21,957 bases of DNA from Sphingomonas sp. (GCA_013812805.1 JACCSV010000286.1:1-21957); one strand, 5' to 3'; positions 7,462 to 14,460 are shown, counted from the stretch's first letter. Program-made: numbers and translations. Notes: a model not told the origin generated them from the sequence alone.

Positions 7462-7579
7462 ATGTGGCGGGGTTTCCCCCTTTTTCCCCGTCGCTGAAAC
7501 GGCCTTGAGCCGATTGATTCCCTCGTGTCGCGTAACGAGGGGGGCCCAGTGCGGGAGACCGTGCTGGGCCCATTTTTTT
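7462..7579 (+). ncRNA. Candidate small RNA of about 118 nt ending in a strong terminator
   Basis: No plus-strand gene lies upstream of the very strong plus-strand terminator at 7542-7579, so the gap probably encodes a free-standing RNA. Three elements can be drawn. Hairpin 1 is GTGGCGGGG (7464-7472) with CCCCGTCGC (7486-7494), nine pairs including two G-U, around the pyrimidine-rich loop TTTCCCCCTTTTT. Hairpin 2 is CCCTCGT (7520-7526) with ACGAGGG (7535-7541). The third is the terminator. A weak -10 (CATAAG, 7450-7455) would start transcription right at hairpin 1, but no convincing -35 was found. The C-rich loop resembles anti-Shine-Dalgarno loops of known bacterial sRNAs. It is not 6S, SRP, tmRNA or RNase P RNA by eye. 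Confidence 0.5.
7542..7579 (+). terminator. Strong intrinsic terminator, plus strand
   Basis: GGGCCCAG (7542-7549) pairs with CTGGGCCC (7564-7571). Inside, TG/TG form two wobble pairs and CGG/CCG close a GAGA (GNRA-type) tetraloop at 7555-7558, giving 13 pairs. A and seven T follow (7572-7579). On the minus strand the hairpin is not followed by T, so it does not terminate cobT in the canonical way. Confidence 0.85.
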
Positions 7580-7589
7580 GGGGCCACCA

Positions 7590-9398
7590 TCATCGGCTCT
7601 CGAACAGGTTCGCCAGCTGTTCGATCATCGCCCCGCCAAGCTGCTCGGCATCCATGATCGTCACCGCCCGGCGGTAGTAACGGGTGACGTCGTGGCCGAT
7701 CCCGATCGCCGCCAGCTCGACCGGCGAGCGCTCCTCAATCCAGCCGATCACTTGCCGCAGGTGCCGCTCGAGATAGGTGCCGCCGTTGGCCGAAGCAGTG
7801 GAATCATCGACCGGCGCGCCGTCGGAAATAACCATCAGGATGCGACGCTCCTCGGGTCGGGCGATCAGCCGGTTGTGCGCCCACAGCAACGCCTCGCCGT
7901 CGATATTCTCCTTCAGCAGCCCCTCGCGCATCATCAACCCAAGGTTGCGCCGGGCGTGTCGATAAGGCTGGTCGGCACGCTTGTAGACGACGTGGCGGAG
8001 GTCGTTGAGCCGCCCCGGGTCGCCCGGCCGGCCGGCGGCCAGCCACGCCTCACGGCTCTGGCCGCCCTTCCACGCCCGGGTGGTGAAACCGAGGATCTCG
8101 CTGGCCACGCCGCAGCGCTCCAGAGTGCGGGCGAGGATGTCGGCGCAAATCCCGGCAATCGCGATCGGGCGGCCGCGCATCGAGCCCGAATTGTCGATCA
8201 GCAGCGAGACGATGGTGTCGCGAAATTCGGTCTCTCGCTCGATCTTGTAGCTGAGCGACTGCGCCGGATTGACGACGATCCGCGCCAGCCGCGCGGCATC
8301 CAGCAGCCCTTCTTCCTGGTCGAAGTCCCAGCTTCGCGCCTGCTGCGCCATCAGCCGGCGCTGCAGCCGGTTGGCGAGGCGGGTGACGACGCTATGCGAG
8401 CTCGCCATCTGCTGGTCGAGGTAAGCGCGCAACCGGTTAAGCTCCGGCTCGTCGCACAGGTCCTTGGCCTCGACCACTTCGTCGAAGCGGGTGGTGAAGG
8501 GCTTGTAGTCGGTTGGCGGCGCCATTTCCCAGTTGCGTCGGTTGTTGCCCGGGGTGCCGCTGTCGGTGTTGTCGTCACCATCGGCGAGCTGGTCGTCGCC
8601 GGGCTCGAAATCCTCGGAGCTGTCCTGGTCGTCGCTCCCGTCCGATTCCTCGGCGCGAAGCTCCGAGTCCCCGCCTTCAGGCGATCCCTCGCCCTCGTCA
8701 TCCTTGTCGGAATCGTCGCCGCCCTCGTCGGCCTCGTCGTCGCCCGGCTCTTCAGGCTCTTCGGGGCTCTCCTCGGCGGCCGAGGCAAGATCGAGGTCCT
8801 CGAGCAGCCGCCGCGACACCCTGGCGAACGCCAACTGGTCGTCGAGCGTCAGCGCCAGCGCGTCAAGCTCGGCACCCGCTTTCTCCTCGATCCACGAAGC
8901 AACCAGCTTCAGCCCTGACCGCGCCGCCTTGGGGGGCGTCTCACCCGTCAAGCGCTCGCGGGCGATCAGCCCGAGCGCGGTCGCCAGCGGCACCTCCTCG
9001 GCGCTTCGGGCGCGAAGGATGGCATCGCCGCGCACTCGCGCCTGGGCGAGCTCGGAAAGGTTGGCGCGAGTTCCGGCCATCGAGCGCGAGCCCAATGCCT
9101 CGACCCGCGCCGTCTCGAGCGCGTCGAACACGGCGCGCGCTTCCGGGTCGCCGGGCGCATGAGCGGAATGGACGAGCTGGTCGTGATGGCGAATCCGAAG
9201 CGCCGCGGAATCGGCGGCGCCGCGCGCCTCGGCCACCAGCCGCGGCTCCAGCGAAGGGCCTGGTGAAGGCACCCGCGCCGCCTTGCCGCCAGGCGCCGCG
9301 GTATCGGAGGCGAATATGATCTCCACCTCGGGATCGCGCGCGATCGCCCGAGCCGCGCCGGCTAGAGCACGGCGGAACAGGTCGACGCGCTCGGACAC
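7590..9398 (-). CDS. cobT: CobT-like cobaltochelatase subunit with VWA domain
   Basis: CobT works with the AAA+ ATPase CobS and the large CobN to insert cobalt into hydrogenobyrinate diamide. The protein has 602 residues from GTG 9398. The N-terminal half is Ala/Arg-rich. A highly acidic, Ser/Gly-rich spacer covers about residues 205-285, as in other CobT proteins. The C-terminal von Willebrand A domain carries the MIDAS motif DNSGSM (402-407) and VISDG (522-526, with Asp526). GTG 9398 is chosen because its G is the last base of the cobS TAG stop (TAGTG), and GGAAGG lies 7 bases upstream. A longer reading to 9491 runs inside cobS. No cobN or other cobalamin gene is in the window, so the pair could serve a different chelatase or MoxR-like role. 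Confidence 0.92.
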   Translation of the reverse strand: MSERVDLFRRALAGAARAIARDPEVEIIFASDTAAPGGKAARVPSPGPSLEPRLVAEARGAADSAALRIRHHDQLVHSAHAPGDPEARAVFDALETARVEALGSRSMAGTRANLSELAQARVRGDAILRARSAEEVPLATALGLIARERLTGETPPKAARSGLKLVASWIEEKAGAELDALALTLDDQLAFARVSRRLLEDLDLASAAEESPEEPEEPGDDEADEGGDDSDKDDEGEGSPEGGDSELRAEESDGSDDQDSSEDFEPGDDQLADGDDNTDSGTPGNNRRNWEMAPPTDYKPFTTRFDEVVEAKDLCDEPELNRLRAYLDQQMASSHSVVTRLANRLQRRLMAQQARSWDFDQEEGLLDAARLARIVVNPAQSLSYKIERETEFRDTIVSLLIDNSGSMRGRPIAIAGICADILARTLERCGVASEILGFTTRAWKGGQSREAWLAAGRPGDPGRLNDLRHVVYKRADQPYRHARRNLGLMMREGLLKENIDGEALLWAHNRLIARPEERRILMVISDGAPVDDSTASANGGTYLERHLRQVIGWIEERSPVELAAIGIGHDVTRYYRRAVTIMDAEQLGGAMIEQLANLFESR

Positions 9399-10405
9399 TA
9401 GCCCGCCTTCCCGACCACGCTTTCCGGAAGGTCGGAGCCGAACACGCGCTGGTAATATTCGGCGATCACCGCGCGCTCGGCCTCGTCGCACTTGTTGAGG
9501 AACGAGACTCGGAAGGCGAAGCCGATGTCGCCGAAGATCAGCGCGTTCTGCGCCCAGCTGATCACCGTGCGCGGGCTCATCACGGTCGAAATGTCGCCGT
9601 TGATGAAGCCCTGGCGGCTCAAGTCGGCGACCTTGACCATCCGGTCGACCGCCTGCTTGCCGTCGAGATTGTCATATTCGCCCGACTTGGCGAGCACGAT
9701 CTGCGATTCGACCGCGGCCGGCAAGTAATTCAAGGTGCTGACGATGTTCCAGCGGTCCATCTGCCCCTGATTGATCGCCTGGGTGCCGTGATAGAGGCCG
9801 GTGGTGTCGCCCAGCCCGATGGTGTTGGTGGTGGCGAACAGCCGAAACCAGGGGTTGGGGCGGATCACGCGGTTCTGGTCGAGCAGGGTCAGCTTGCCTT
9901 CCGCCTCGAGCACGCGCTGGATGACGAACATCACGTCCGGCCGGCCGGCGTCATATTCGTCGAACACCAGCGCTACCGGATGCTGCAGCGCCCACGGCAG
10001 CAGGCCTTCGCGGAACTCCGTGACCTGCTGGCCTTCGCGAAGGACGATCGCGTCGCGGCCGACGAGGTCGATTCGGCTGATGTGCGCGTCGAGGTTGATT
10101 CGGATCATCGGCCATTTCAGCCGGGCAGCGACCTGCTCGATGTGAGTCGACTTGCCGGTGCCGTGATAGCCCTGGATCATCACCCGGCGGTTGCGGGCGA
10201 AACCGGCGCAGATCGCCAGCGTCGTGTCGGGGTCGAAGACGTAGGCGGGGTCGAGGTCGGGGACCCGCTCGTCGGCCTCGCTGAAGGCGGGAACCTCCAT
10301 GTCGCTGTCGACTCCGAACAGCTCGCGCACCTTGGCGATCTTGTCCGGCGCCGCCATCGTCGGCGCAGCGCGGCTTTCCGGGTCGACGTTTGAAATGTCG
10401 TTCAT
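9398..10405 (-). CDS. cobS: CobS-like cobaltochelatase AAA+ ATPase
   Basis: CobS is the AAA+ motor of the aerobic cobaltochelatase and belongs to the MoxR-like group. The 335-residue protein shows Walker A GYHGTGKST (79-87), Walker B ALVFDEYD (145-152), a sensor-1 ATTN (191-194) and the CobS-typical N-terminus with VPAFSEADERVPDLDPAYVFD (39-59). ATG 10405 (MNDISNV) is chosen; an ATG at 10441 would add 12 residues unlike the family and would overlap the upstream hxlR stop. It overlaps cobT by one base. Only 32 bp separate it from the upstream minus-strand regulator gene, with AAGG as a modest ribosome site. It therefore probably depends on read-through from that gene or on a promoter inside it. 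Confidence 0.94.
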   Translation of the reverse strand: MNDISNVDPESRAAPTMAAPDKIAKVRELFGVDSDMEVPAFSEADERVPDLDPAYVFDPDTTLAICAGFARNRRVMIQGYHGTGKSTHIEQVAARLKWPMIRINLDAHISRIDLVGRDAIVLREGQQVTEFREGLLPWALQHPVALVFDEYDAGRPDVMFVIQRVLEAEGKLTLLDQNRVIRPNPWFRLFATTNTIGLGDTTGLYHGTQAINQGQMDRWNIVSTLNYLPAAVESQIVLAKSGEYDNLDGKQAVDRMVKVADLSRQGFINGDISTVMSPRTVISWAQNALIFGDIGFAFRVSFLNKCDEAERAVIAEYYQRVFGSDLPESVVGKAG

Positions 10406-10437
10406 GGGTTCAGCCTTAGGGGAGCAGGCGGCGCGCC

Positions 10438-11118
10438 TCAATAAGCTGCGGCGGCCTTGGGCGGCAGCTCGAACAGGTCGACGAAACGTTTTGCGACGCG
10501 CGCGTCTCCGTCGATTCGCATGTTGGCCAGCGGCAAGCCCCCGTAAACGACCGCGGCGAGCGTCGTCGGCTCGCCGGTGAAGACAACGTCGCAGCCTTCG
10601 ACGTCGCCCCGAGCGACCGTGAGTTCGCCTTTCGCGATGACCAGCACATAGGTCATGTCGGCGAAGACGAAGCCGATCCGGGCGACCAGATCGCGCGCTC
10701 GCCCGGGATCGAACATGGTGCGGAACGACAGCAGGATCGACACGCCGCTGATCGGAAGCGTCGGATCGTGCTTGGGGCTCCGCGCCGCCCAGCGCCCAAG
10801 CGACTGGACGATCGGCTCGGCCTCCAGGCCCCAGGCAGTCGCTTCGTAAACTTGCACCGACGCCGGCGGCGGGAGCCGCACGCGGCGCACCAGGCCCCGC
10901 TCCTCAAGCTCGGTAAGACGCTGTTTGAGCACGTTGGCGCTGATTCCCGGGAGGTCCGCCTTGAGCTCGGAGAATCGGCGCGGGCCGAGCATCAGCTCGC
11001 GCAACACCAGCAACGCCCAGCGCTCGCCGATAAGCTCGAGCGCGTGGGCGGTCCCGCAAGCGTCGTCATATCCACGTCTCGGCTCACTCTGTGGCTTGGT
11101 TATCTTTTCTGACTCCAC
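10438..11118 (-). CDS. HxlR-family transcriptional regulator with SCP2-like C-terminal domain
   Basis: The N-terminal winged-helix domain (about 16-105) has the HxlR pattern: CGTAHALELIGERWALLVLR, ELMLGPRRFSELKADLPGIS, NVLKQRLTELEERGLVRR. The C-terminal part (about 125-222) resembles an SCP2-like sterol or lipid binding module (DVEGCDVVFTGEP, TLAAVVYGGLPL, RIDGDARVAKRFVDLF), a known combination that may sense a hydrophobic ligand. It has 226 residues from GTG 11118. An ATG at 11184 gives a longer reading but runs through the promoter and has no family match. A good promoter places the transcript start at or next to this GTG, so translation may be leaderless. It diverges from the DUF1428-VOC-reductase-GST operon, which it probably controls. 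Confidence 0.88.
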   Translation of the reverse strand: MESEKITKPQSEPRRGYDDACGTAHALELIGERWALLVLRELMLGPRRFSELKADLPGISANVLKQRLTELEERGLVRRVRLPPPASVQVYEATAWGLEAEPIVQSLGRWAARSPKHDPTLPISGVSILLSFRTMFDPGRARDLVARIGFVFADMTYVLVIAKGELTVARGDVEGCDVVFTGEPTTLAAVVYGGLPLANMRIDGDARVAKRFVDLFELPPKAAAAY

Positions 11119-11182
11119 GGTTGCAATATATAACTGAATGGATAGAATGCAAGCGAATCGAGTCGCAACAGGGAGAATCGAC
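11119..11182. promoter_or_regulatory. Divergent promoter/operator between hxlR-like gene and DUF1428 operon
   Basis: This AT-rich 64-bp gap holds TTGCA (11121-11125) and TGCAA (11148-11152) as an inverted repeat. On the minus strand TTGCAT and TATATT, 16 bases apart, form a good promoter for the regulator with a start near 11118. On the plus strand TATAAC (11129-11134) could be a -10, but its -35 is poor. AGGGAGA before the ATG at 11183 is the ribosome site of the operon. The repeat overlaps the promoter elements, as expected for an autoregulatory operator. Confidence 0.5.
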
Positions 11183-11920
11183 ATGACCTATTTCGAAGGT
11201 TTTCTGGCCGCGGTGCCGACCGCCAACCGCGAGGCGTATCGCAAGCATGCCGCCGACGCCGCCGTCATGTTTCACGATTTCGGAGTTACCCGGCACGTCG
11301 AGGCCTGGGGCGACGACCTTCCCGAGGGCAAGGTCACCGACTTTCGCAAAGCAGTGCAGGCGCGCGACGACGAGGAAGTCGTTTTCTCCTGGTTCGAATA
11401 TCCCGACCGAGCCACTCGCGACGCAGTTCATGAAAAGATGATGAGCGACGAGCGAATGAAGGAAATGGGTGCGAGCATGCCGTTCGACGGCAAGCGCATG
11501 ATCTTCGGCGGATTCGAAGCGATCGTCGAAGAGGGTAGCTCAGGCGGCGGCTACATGGACGGCTTCGTCGTGCCGGTACCGGACGGAAAGCTCGACGCCT
11601 ATCGCGAGCTTGCGCAAAAGATGGCCGGTGTTTTTCGCGAGCATGGCGCGCTGCGCGATGTCGAGGCGATCGACGACGACGTCCCCAAAGGCGAGGTGAC
11701 CGACTTCTACCGCGCCGTGAAGGCGGAGGAAGGCGAGCGGGTCGTCTTCTCTTTCCTTGAATGGCCCGACAAGGATACCCGCGATCAGGCCTGGAAGAAG
11801 CTGATGGACGACGAAACGATGAAGCCCGACGGCGAGATGCCATTCGTCGGGCAGCGCATGTTCTGGGGCGGCTTCGCGCCGATCCTGGACAGCGTCGTCG
11901 GCGAGCGCGCCGATGCCTGA
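11183..11920 (+). CDS. Tandem DUF1428 protein (two fused copies)
   Basis: DUF1428 proteins are about 110-120 residues, with a dimeric alpha-beta barrel fold and no proven function. This 245-residue protein contains two copies head to tail: residues 1-113 and about 124-235, joined by a Gly/Ser linker (EEGSSGGG). Matching landmarks are YFEGFLAAVP/YMDGFVVPVP, WGDDLPEGKVTDF/IDDDVPKGEVTDF, EEVVFSWFEYPD/ERVVFSFLEWPD and MPFDGKRMIFGGF/MPFVGQRMFWGGF. The fusion likely builds an internal pseudo-dimer. ATG 11183 is chosen for its AGGGAGA site and family-like N-terminus; the longer reading from 11138 runs through the promoter. It is the first gene of the operon facing the HxlR regulator. Confidence 0.9.
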   Translation: MTYFEGFLAAVPTANREAYRKHAADAAVMFHDFGVTRHVEAWGDDLPEGKVTDFRKAVQARDDEEVVFSWFEYPDRATRDAVHEKMMSDERMKEMGASMPFDGKRMIFGGFEAIVEEGSSGGGYMDGFVVPVPDGKLDAYRELAQKMAGVFREHGALRDVEAIDDDVPKGEVTDFYRAVKAEEGERVVFSFLEWPDKDTRDQAWKKLMDDETMKPDGEMPFVGQRMFWGGFAPILDSVVGERADA

Positions 11921-11973
11921 CTTCCACCCGGAAGTCGCATCCGTCGTGAACATCAGCAAGTGAGGCGCCGAAC

Positions 11974-12471
11974 ATGACAAGCAAGATGACGACCTGTCTT
12001 TGGTTCGACAAAGGCGAGGCCCGCAAGGCGGCCGAATTCTACGCATCCATGTTTCCCGACAGCCGCGTTGGCCCCGTCCACGGTGCCGCATCCGATTTCC
12101 CCGGAGGCACCGAAGGTGAGGAGCTAACCGTCGAGTTCACTGTCCTCGGCCGCCCGTTCGTGGGCCTGAACGGCGGGCCCAACTTCAAGCCGAATGAAGC
12201 CGTCAGCTTCATGGTCCTGACTGACGACCAGGAGGAGACGGATCGCTATTGGGATGCGATCACGAGGAACGGCGGCGAAGAAAGCGCTTGCGGCTGGTGT
12301 AAGGATCGCTGGGGCTTTTCGTGGCAGATCACGCCGCGCGCGCTGCTCGATGCGACGACCAGTCCCGATAAGGCCGCGGCAAAACGGGCGTTTGAAGCGA
12401 TGATGACGATGGGCAAGATCGACATCGCGACGATCGAGGCGGCGGTGGCTGGGGCGCCTGCCGATGCGTAA
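11974..12471 (+). CDS. VOC-superfamily PhnB-like protein
   Basis: The 165-residue protein belongs to the PhnB/3-demethylubiquinone methyltransferase-like branch of the vicinal oxygen chelate superfamily. Landmarks are TTCLWFDKGEARKAAEFYAS (6-25), LTVEFTVLGRPFVGLNGGP, EAVSFMVLTDDQEETDRYWD and CGWCKDRWGFSWQITP. These proteins are metal-dependent or metal-free enzymes and binders of small molecules. The reaction here is unknown. GAGG about 8 bases before the ATG supports the start. It is 53 bases after the DUF1428 gene and overlaps the next gene by 8 bases, so it is part of the same operon. Confidence 0.9.
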   Translation: MTSKMTTCLWFDKGEARKAAEFYASMFPDSRVGPVHGAASDFPGGTEGEELTVEFTVLGRPFVGLNGGPNFKPNEAVSFMVLTDDQEETDRYWDAITRNGGEESACGWCKDRWGFSWQITPRALLDATTSPDKAAAKRAFEAMMTMGKIDIATIEAAVAGAPADA

Positions 12472-13186
12472 GATCCGCGGAAGCGTCTTCGTTTCACTCG
12501 ATGGTGTGATGCAGGCGCCCGGCGGTCCGACTGAAGACCCGAGCGGCGGCTTCGCGCATGGCGGCTGGCTGCCGCAATTCTTCGATGAGGACGTCGGCGG
12601 TGCGATCGACGCTTTCTTCGGCGGCGACTACGACCTGCTGCTCGGCCGGCGAACTTATGAGATTTTCGCCGCTTATTGGCCTTATGTCGGTGGAGAGGCG
12701 ACCGGGATCGGAGAGATCTTCGATCTCGTCGGGAAGGATGAGGGCGAAGCCGCCGCGATGGAAATGGGCCGGGCCTTCACGCGCGCGAACAAATATGTGC
12801 TGACGCGCGGGGCGCCCGACTTGGGGTGGTCCAACAGCCACCGGCTCGGCAGCCTCGAAGAGCTTCGGGCGGTTAGGGAGGGCGACGGCCCCGACCTGCT
12901 GATCCAGGGCAGCAGTACGATCTATCCCGCACTGATCGCCGAGGGGCTACTCGACCGGCTGACGTTGATGACATTCCCTGTGGTGCTTGGCGCGGGCAAG
13001 CGTATCTTCGGCGATGGAACACCTGCCGAGGCGCTCCGGCTGGTCGAGCAAAAGGTGACCCGATCGGGCGCGGTTATCGCGACCTACGAACCCGCCGGCG
13101 GGATCGAGCATGGCTGGGCCGGGCCGCAATCGAACAGCGAACGGGAGCAGGCCAGGCAGCGCGCGATGGCGGAGGGCAATTGGTGA
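12464..13186 (+). CDS. Dihydrofolate reductase-family (RibD C-terminal-like) protein
   Basis: The 240-residue protein matches the RibD_C/DHFR-like group: KIRGSVFVSLDGVMQAPGG at the N-terminus, YDLLLGRRTYEIFAAYWP (around 56-73), NKYVLTRG, GPDLLIQGSSTIYPALIAEG and DRLTLMTFPVVLGAGKRIFG. Such proteins are predicted NAD(P)H-dependent reductases, and true folate reduction is unlikely. The C-terminus has an extra charged tail (SNSEREQARQRAMAEGNW) beyond the usual domain. The gene starts inside the VOC gene (ATGCGTAA overlap) and its stop overlaps the GST start (GTGA), so translation of the three genes is coupled. Confidence 0.92.
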   Translation: MRKIRGSVFVSLDGVMQAPGGPTEDPSGGFAHGGWLPQFFDEDVGGAIDAFFGGDYDLLLGRRTYEIFAAYWPYVGGEATGIGEIFDLVGKDEGEAAAMEMGRAFTRANKYVLTRGAPDLGWSNSHRLGSLEELRAVREGDGPDLLIQGSSTIYPALIAEGLLDRLTLMTFPVVLGAGKRIFGDGTPAEALRLVEQKVTRSGAVIATYEPAGGIEHGWAGPQSNSEREQARQRAMAEGNW

Positions 13187-13839
13187 AGCTCCAGCTCTTC
13201 GCGCACCCGTTCTCGTCCTACTGCCAGAAGGTGCTGATCGCGCTTTACGCCGATGGCACCGAGTTCGAGTACCGGCTACTCGAGCAGGAGCATCCGGAGA
13301 ATATGGAAGAGCTTCGGCGGCACTGGCCGTTCGGCAAGTTCCCGATGCTCCTCGACGATGGCGAACCGATCATCGAGACGTCGCTGATCATCGAGCATCT
13401 CCAGGCACGGCACCCAGGTCCGAACACATGGATCCCCGAAGGTGAGGACGGCCGGCGCGTACGCTTCCTCGACCGCTTCTTCGACCTGTACGTGATGGAC
13501 AACATGTCGGCGCCGGTGTTCGACGCCTTGCGCCCGCCCGAGTCGCGCGATCCCTATGGCGTGGCCGCCGCGCGAGCCAAGCTGCTCATCGCCTACGACT
13601 GGCTGGAATCCAACCTCGGCGACGGTCAATGGGCGGTGGGCGACACCTTCACCATGGCCGATTGCGCTGCGGCGCCAGCTTTATTCTATTCCGACTGGGT
13701 GGAGGAAATCGGGACCTCCCGCCCCAGATTGGGTGCCTACCGGGCACGGCTGCTAACGCATCCGTCGGTTGCCCGCTGCGTCGAGGAAGCGCGGCCGTAT
13801 CGCTCATATTTCCCGCTTGGAGCGCCCGATCGCGATTGA
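13183..13839 (+). CDS. Glutathione S-transferase family protein
   Basis: The 218-residue protein has an N-terminal thioredoxin-like domain (about 1-78: KLQLFAHPFSSYCQKVLIAL, FGKFPMLLDDG, ETSLIIEHL with the glutathione-binding Glu-Ser/Thr pattern as ET-S) and a C-terminal helical domain (about 90-210) with WAVGDTFTMADCAAAPALFY, the N-capping and hydrophobic staple motif of GSTs. It probably conjugates or reduces electrophiles in the cytoplasm. GTG 13183 is preferred over TTG 13180 because GGAGG at 13171-13175 is then 7 bases away and the stop/start overlap is GTGA. It is the last gene of the HxlR-linked operon and converges on the J-domain gene with a 13-bp gap. Confidence 0.93.
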   Translation: MKLQLFAHPFSSYCQKVLIALYADGTEFEYRLLEQEHPENMEELRRHWPFGKFPMLLDDGEPIIETSLIIEHLQARHPGPNTWIPEGEDGRRVRFLDRFFDLYVMDNMSAPVFDALRPPESRDPYGVAAARAKLLIAYDWLESNLGDGQWAVGDTFTMADCAAAPALFYSDWVEEIGTSRPRLGAYRARLLTHPSVARCVEEARPYRSYFPLGAPDRD

Positions 13840-13852
13840 GCGGCGCAAGTGA

Positions 13853-14422
13853 TCAACCGAACGCCCGCGACGTCCTGAGCAGCTGCCATGCGTCGATGAC
13901 TGCGCGCAGCTTGCTCTCCTGCGAGCGGTCGCCGCCGTTGCGGTCGGGGTGGTAGCGCCGCACCAGCTGCGAATAGCGCTGCCGGACCGAATGCAGGTCC
14001 GCGTCCTCGCCCAAGCCGAGGGCGCCAAGCGCGCGCCGCTCTTCGGGGTTGAAGCGCGGCGGCGGGCCGCGCTCGGCGTGGCGGAAGCGCGCGGCGATGG
14101 CGTCGAGCGGGTCGGAAAAGTCGCTCCACGCCGGCGCCGGGTCCGCGCCGCTATGGGCAAAGCGGCGGCTCGGCCTCTCCCAGCCGGCCAATGGCCCTTG
14201 CGCTTGCGTGATCTCCTCGGGGCTCATCCCGTGGAAATAGTTGTACTTCATATTATGCTCGCGGACGTGGTCCAGGCACAGCAATTGCCACGCGCCGGGG
14301 CCGTCGAAATCGGACGGCTGCACCGACGCCTTATACTCGCCGACATGGCCGCAGCCCGGGACCGCACAACGTGCCGTCGCGCCTTCGATCCGGCCATGAA
14401 ATCGTGCGTTCCTTGACGCCAC
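13853..14422 (-). CDS. J-domain protein with N-terminal Cys/His motif
   Basis: This is a DnaJ-like co-chaperone with the J domain at the C-terminus (about 129-185). The HPD motif that stimulates Hsp70 ATPase is at 158-160, within RQRYSQLVRRYHPDRNGGD. The N-terminal part has CAVPGCG (19-25) and CLDH (49-52), a possible zinc site, with YNYFHGMSPEEI between the two regions. The length is 189 residues. GTG 14422 is chosen because GAGGA lies 5 bases upstream (14428-14432) and ARFHGRIEG is the family-like beginning. An ATG at 14470 would overlap bolA and the shared promoter. It is divergent from bolA, a pairing I recall as common in alphaproteobacteria. Confidence 0.9.
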   Translation of the reverse strand: MASRNARFHGRIEGATARCAVPGCGHVGEYKASVQPSDFDGPGAWQLLCLDHVREHNMKYNYFHGMSPEEITQAQGPLAGWERPSRRFAHSGADPAPAWSDFSDPLDAIAARFRHAERGPPPRFNPEERRALGALGLGEDADLHSVRQRYSQLVRRYHPDRNGGDRSQESKLRAVIDAWQLLRTSRAFG

Positions 14423-14460
14423 TTGCTTCCTCGCTCGTTCAACCGCTTTATATAGAGCGT
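14423..14460. promoter_or_regulatory. Compact bidirectional promoter between J-domain gene and bolA
   Basis: The 38-bp gap holds a near-palindromic AT island, CTTTATATAGAG (14446-14457). Read in either direction it offers a TATATA/TATAAA -10 box. For bolA the transcript start would fall on or next to its ATG at 14461. For the J-domain gene it leaves a short leader of about 20 bases containing GAGGA. Convincing -35 boxes were not found on either strand. Confidence 0.4.

Noticed and set aside
7542..7579. The strong hairpin as terminator of cobT on the minus strand
   Set aside because: On that strand the hairpin is preceded by A residues and followed by C-rich sequence, so the canonical orientation is plus.
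7578..8918. A 446-codon open frame on the plus strand opposite cobT
   Set aside because: It is antisense to a clear cobT with MIDAS and acidic spacer; long opposite-strand frames are expected at this GC content, and the translation matches no family.
11119..11184. ATG at 11184 as start of the HxlR-type regulator
   Set aside because: It would put the promoter and operator inside the gene and overlap the start of the divergent DUF1428 gene.
11913..11963. A 16-codon frame and a GACTTCC/GGAAGTC hairpin after the DUF1428 gene
   Set aside because: The frame has no ribosome site and no known match, and the hairpin (11919-11936) lacks a T-run; both may be chance in a 53-bp gap.
14371..14460. Upstream start for bolA
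   Set aside because: The added 30 residues lie inside the divergent J-domain gene and promoter and do not resemble BolA.
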